Assembly: GCA_023897205.1 (NCBI GenBank)
Contig: JAHWDD010000005.1
Coordinates: forward strand, 744,001-808,000
Length of the DNA: 64,000 nucleotides
Reading direction: 5' to 3'
From: Exophiala sp. HKRS030
Taxonomy: Eukaryota; Ascomycota; Eurotiomycetes; Chaetothyriales; Herpotrichiellaceae
Within the stretch, counting starts at the first letter, position 1, and each line of letters starts with the position of its first letter. A model generated the notes under the pieces. It had not been told where the DNA came from and ran no database searches. It saw nothing but the letters and a program-made list of their open reading frames with translations. The position numbers were made by a program, and so were the translations under genes. Positions 63,445 to 64,000 of this stretch are shown here, one piece after another.

Positions 63445-64000
63445 TCACACGCCGTTCGTCCTCCTTCTGACTCTCATCGGCAACTCTCCAGGATTGGAAT
63501 TGAGGCGCTCAATGTTTTCCAGTTCAAAGTCGCTGGATGGCAGTTCGAAATCATAGTTCTTCACGAGATTCGCAATCACGATGAGCTGCTCAAAGTAGGC
63601 AATGTTTCGCCCGATACAAGCTCGGGGGCCCACGCTGAAGGGCAGATGATACCGTGCCATTGTGGCTCTGTCGCCTGTCAGCCAACGATCCGGATTGTAA
63701 GTTTCCGGCTTCTCAAACGCTCGAGGGTCGCGAAGCAAGGTATATGTCGGAACCGAGACGGCAACGCCCTCTTGGATGAAACGGCCGGCGATCGTACGAC
63801 CGCCGGGAGGAACTGTGCGTGGTAGTCCAATGGACTGAGCTGGCCGAAGGCGAAGAGACTCCTCAACGCACGCACGGAGGTATGTCAGGTTAGCAACTGC
63901 TTCGTATGTTGGTATGGCGACGTCGCCAAGGTTGGCGTCGAGCTCTTCACGAAGCTTTGCCAGTACCCGAGGATGCTTGTACAGCAGAAAGACCGTGCTT
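63445..64000 (-). CDS. Cytochrome P450, C-terminal part (runs off the window)
   Basis: This minus-strand frame gives the last 185 residues of a microsomal P450; the N-terminus lies beyond position 64000. The ExxR motif is EESLR, the PERF-type segment is ETYNPDRWLTGD, and the heme loop is FSVGPRACIG with the axial cysteine. The sequence around GLPRTVPPGGRTIAGRF and VSVPTYTLLRDP resembles the CYP53-type benzoate 4-monooxygenase and trichothecene-hydroxylase branches. The substrate cannot be assigned from this part. The gene is upstream of, and on the same strand as, the dehydrogenase, with 0.9 kb between them. No break is seen in the visible part. Confidence 0.9.
   Translation of the reverse strand, partial: STVFLLYKHPRVLAKLREELDANLGDVAIPTYEAVANLTYLRACVEESLRLRPAQSIGLPRTVPPGGRTIAGRFIQEGVAVSVPTYTLLRDPRAFEKPETYNPDRWLTGDRATMARYHLPFSVGPRACIGRNIAYFEQLIVIANLVKNYDFELPSSDFELENIERLNSNPGELPMRVRRRTNGV

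Noticed and set aside
1..64000. tRNA, rRNA or transposon genes
   Set aside because: I scanned for B-box-like GGTTCGANTCC, terminal repeats and transposase or reverse-transcriptase motifs and found none that hold up; a covariance-model search would be decisive for tRNAs.

Overview
The window comes from a filamentous ascomycete (Pezizomycotina). Eurotiomycetes, perhaps the black-yeast side, is my best guess, but this rests on protein flavour only and I could not search. The evidence is dense eukaryotic genes with short (38-200 nt) GT-AG introns and CTAAC-type branch sites, a fungal Zn2Cys6 regulator, a GPI-anchored cell-wall protein, fungus-type RTC5, ATG10 and FAP1 homologues, and the intergenic words TACGGAGTA and TACCTA that are common in this group. 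I see no transposon, CRISPR array, rRNA gene or convincing tRNA gene.

Layout: 0.5-10.1 kb holds housekeeping genes: U2 snRNP B'' (+), ATG10 (-), a UPF0303 heme-degrading-domain protein (+), proteasome beta-7 (+), the NFX1-type RING factor FAP1 (+) and a small Q/G-rich protein (+). 11.2-15.5 kb is an accessory block: a GST-kappa/DsbA-type isomerase (+), a short-chain dehydrogenase (+) and a convergent five-exon regulator carrying both a C2HC finger and a Zn2Cys6 cluster (-). 15.9-21.1 kb has a CobW GTPase, ornithine decarboxylase with a long AUG-free leader, and a class I methyltransferase, all on -. 21.5-25.4 kb has an unrecognised acidic protein and an amino-acid permease (+). 25.7-35.1 kb is all minus strand: Dsl1/ZW10 tether, cupin, mitochondrial EF-G, Sac1 phosphatase. 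Rab5 (+) is divergent from Sac1. RTC5 (-) and folylpolyglutamate synthase (+) form a second divergent pair. 40.7-42.9 kb is a gene desert.

43-48.8 kb carries two divergent secretory-pathway genes: a kelch receptor-like membrane protein (-) and a GPI-anchored Thr/Ser-rich wall protein (+). After these come an isoprenylcysteine-methyltransferase-like protein (-), a three-OB-fold protein resembling RPA70/MEIOB that has to be assembled across three exons (-), an Ala-rich C2H2 protein (-), mitoribosomal bL36 (+), N-myristoyltransferase (-), a four-TM protein (+), a six-exon zinc alcohol/polyol dehydrogenase (-) and the 3' end of a cytochrome P450 (-) running off the window.

Themes: several genes serve membrane traffic and lipid modification (Dsl1, Sac1, Rab5, NMT, RTC5), translation (EF-G, bL36) and C1/polyamine metabolism (FPGS, ODC). 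The likeliest under-described items are the RPA/MEIOB-like OB protein, the AUG-free ODC leader, the dispersed TACGGAGTA word, and the GST-kappa/SDR/regulator block. Exon junctions were inferred by eye from frame continuity, splice consensus and family conservation. Start codons are ATG choices; several open frames begin upstream at TTG or CTG and were trimmed.
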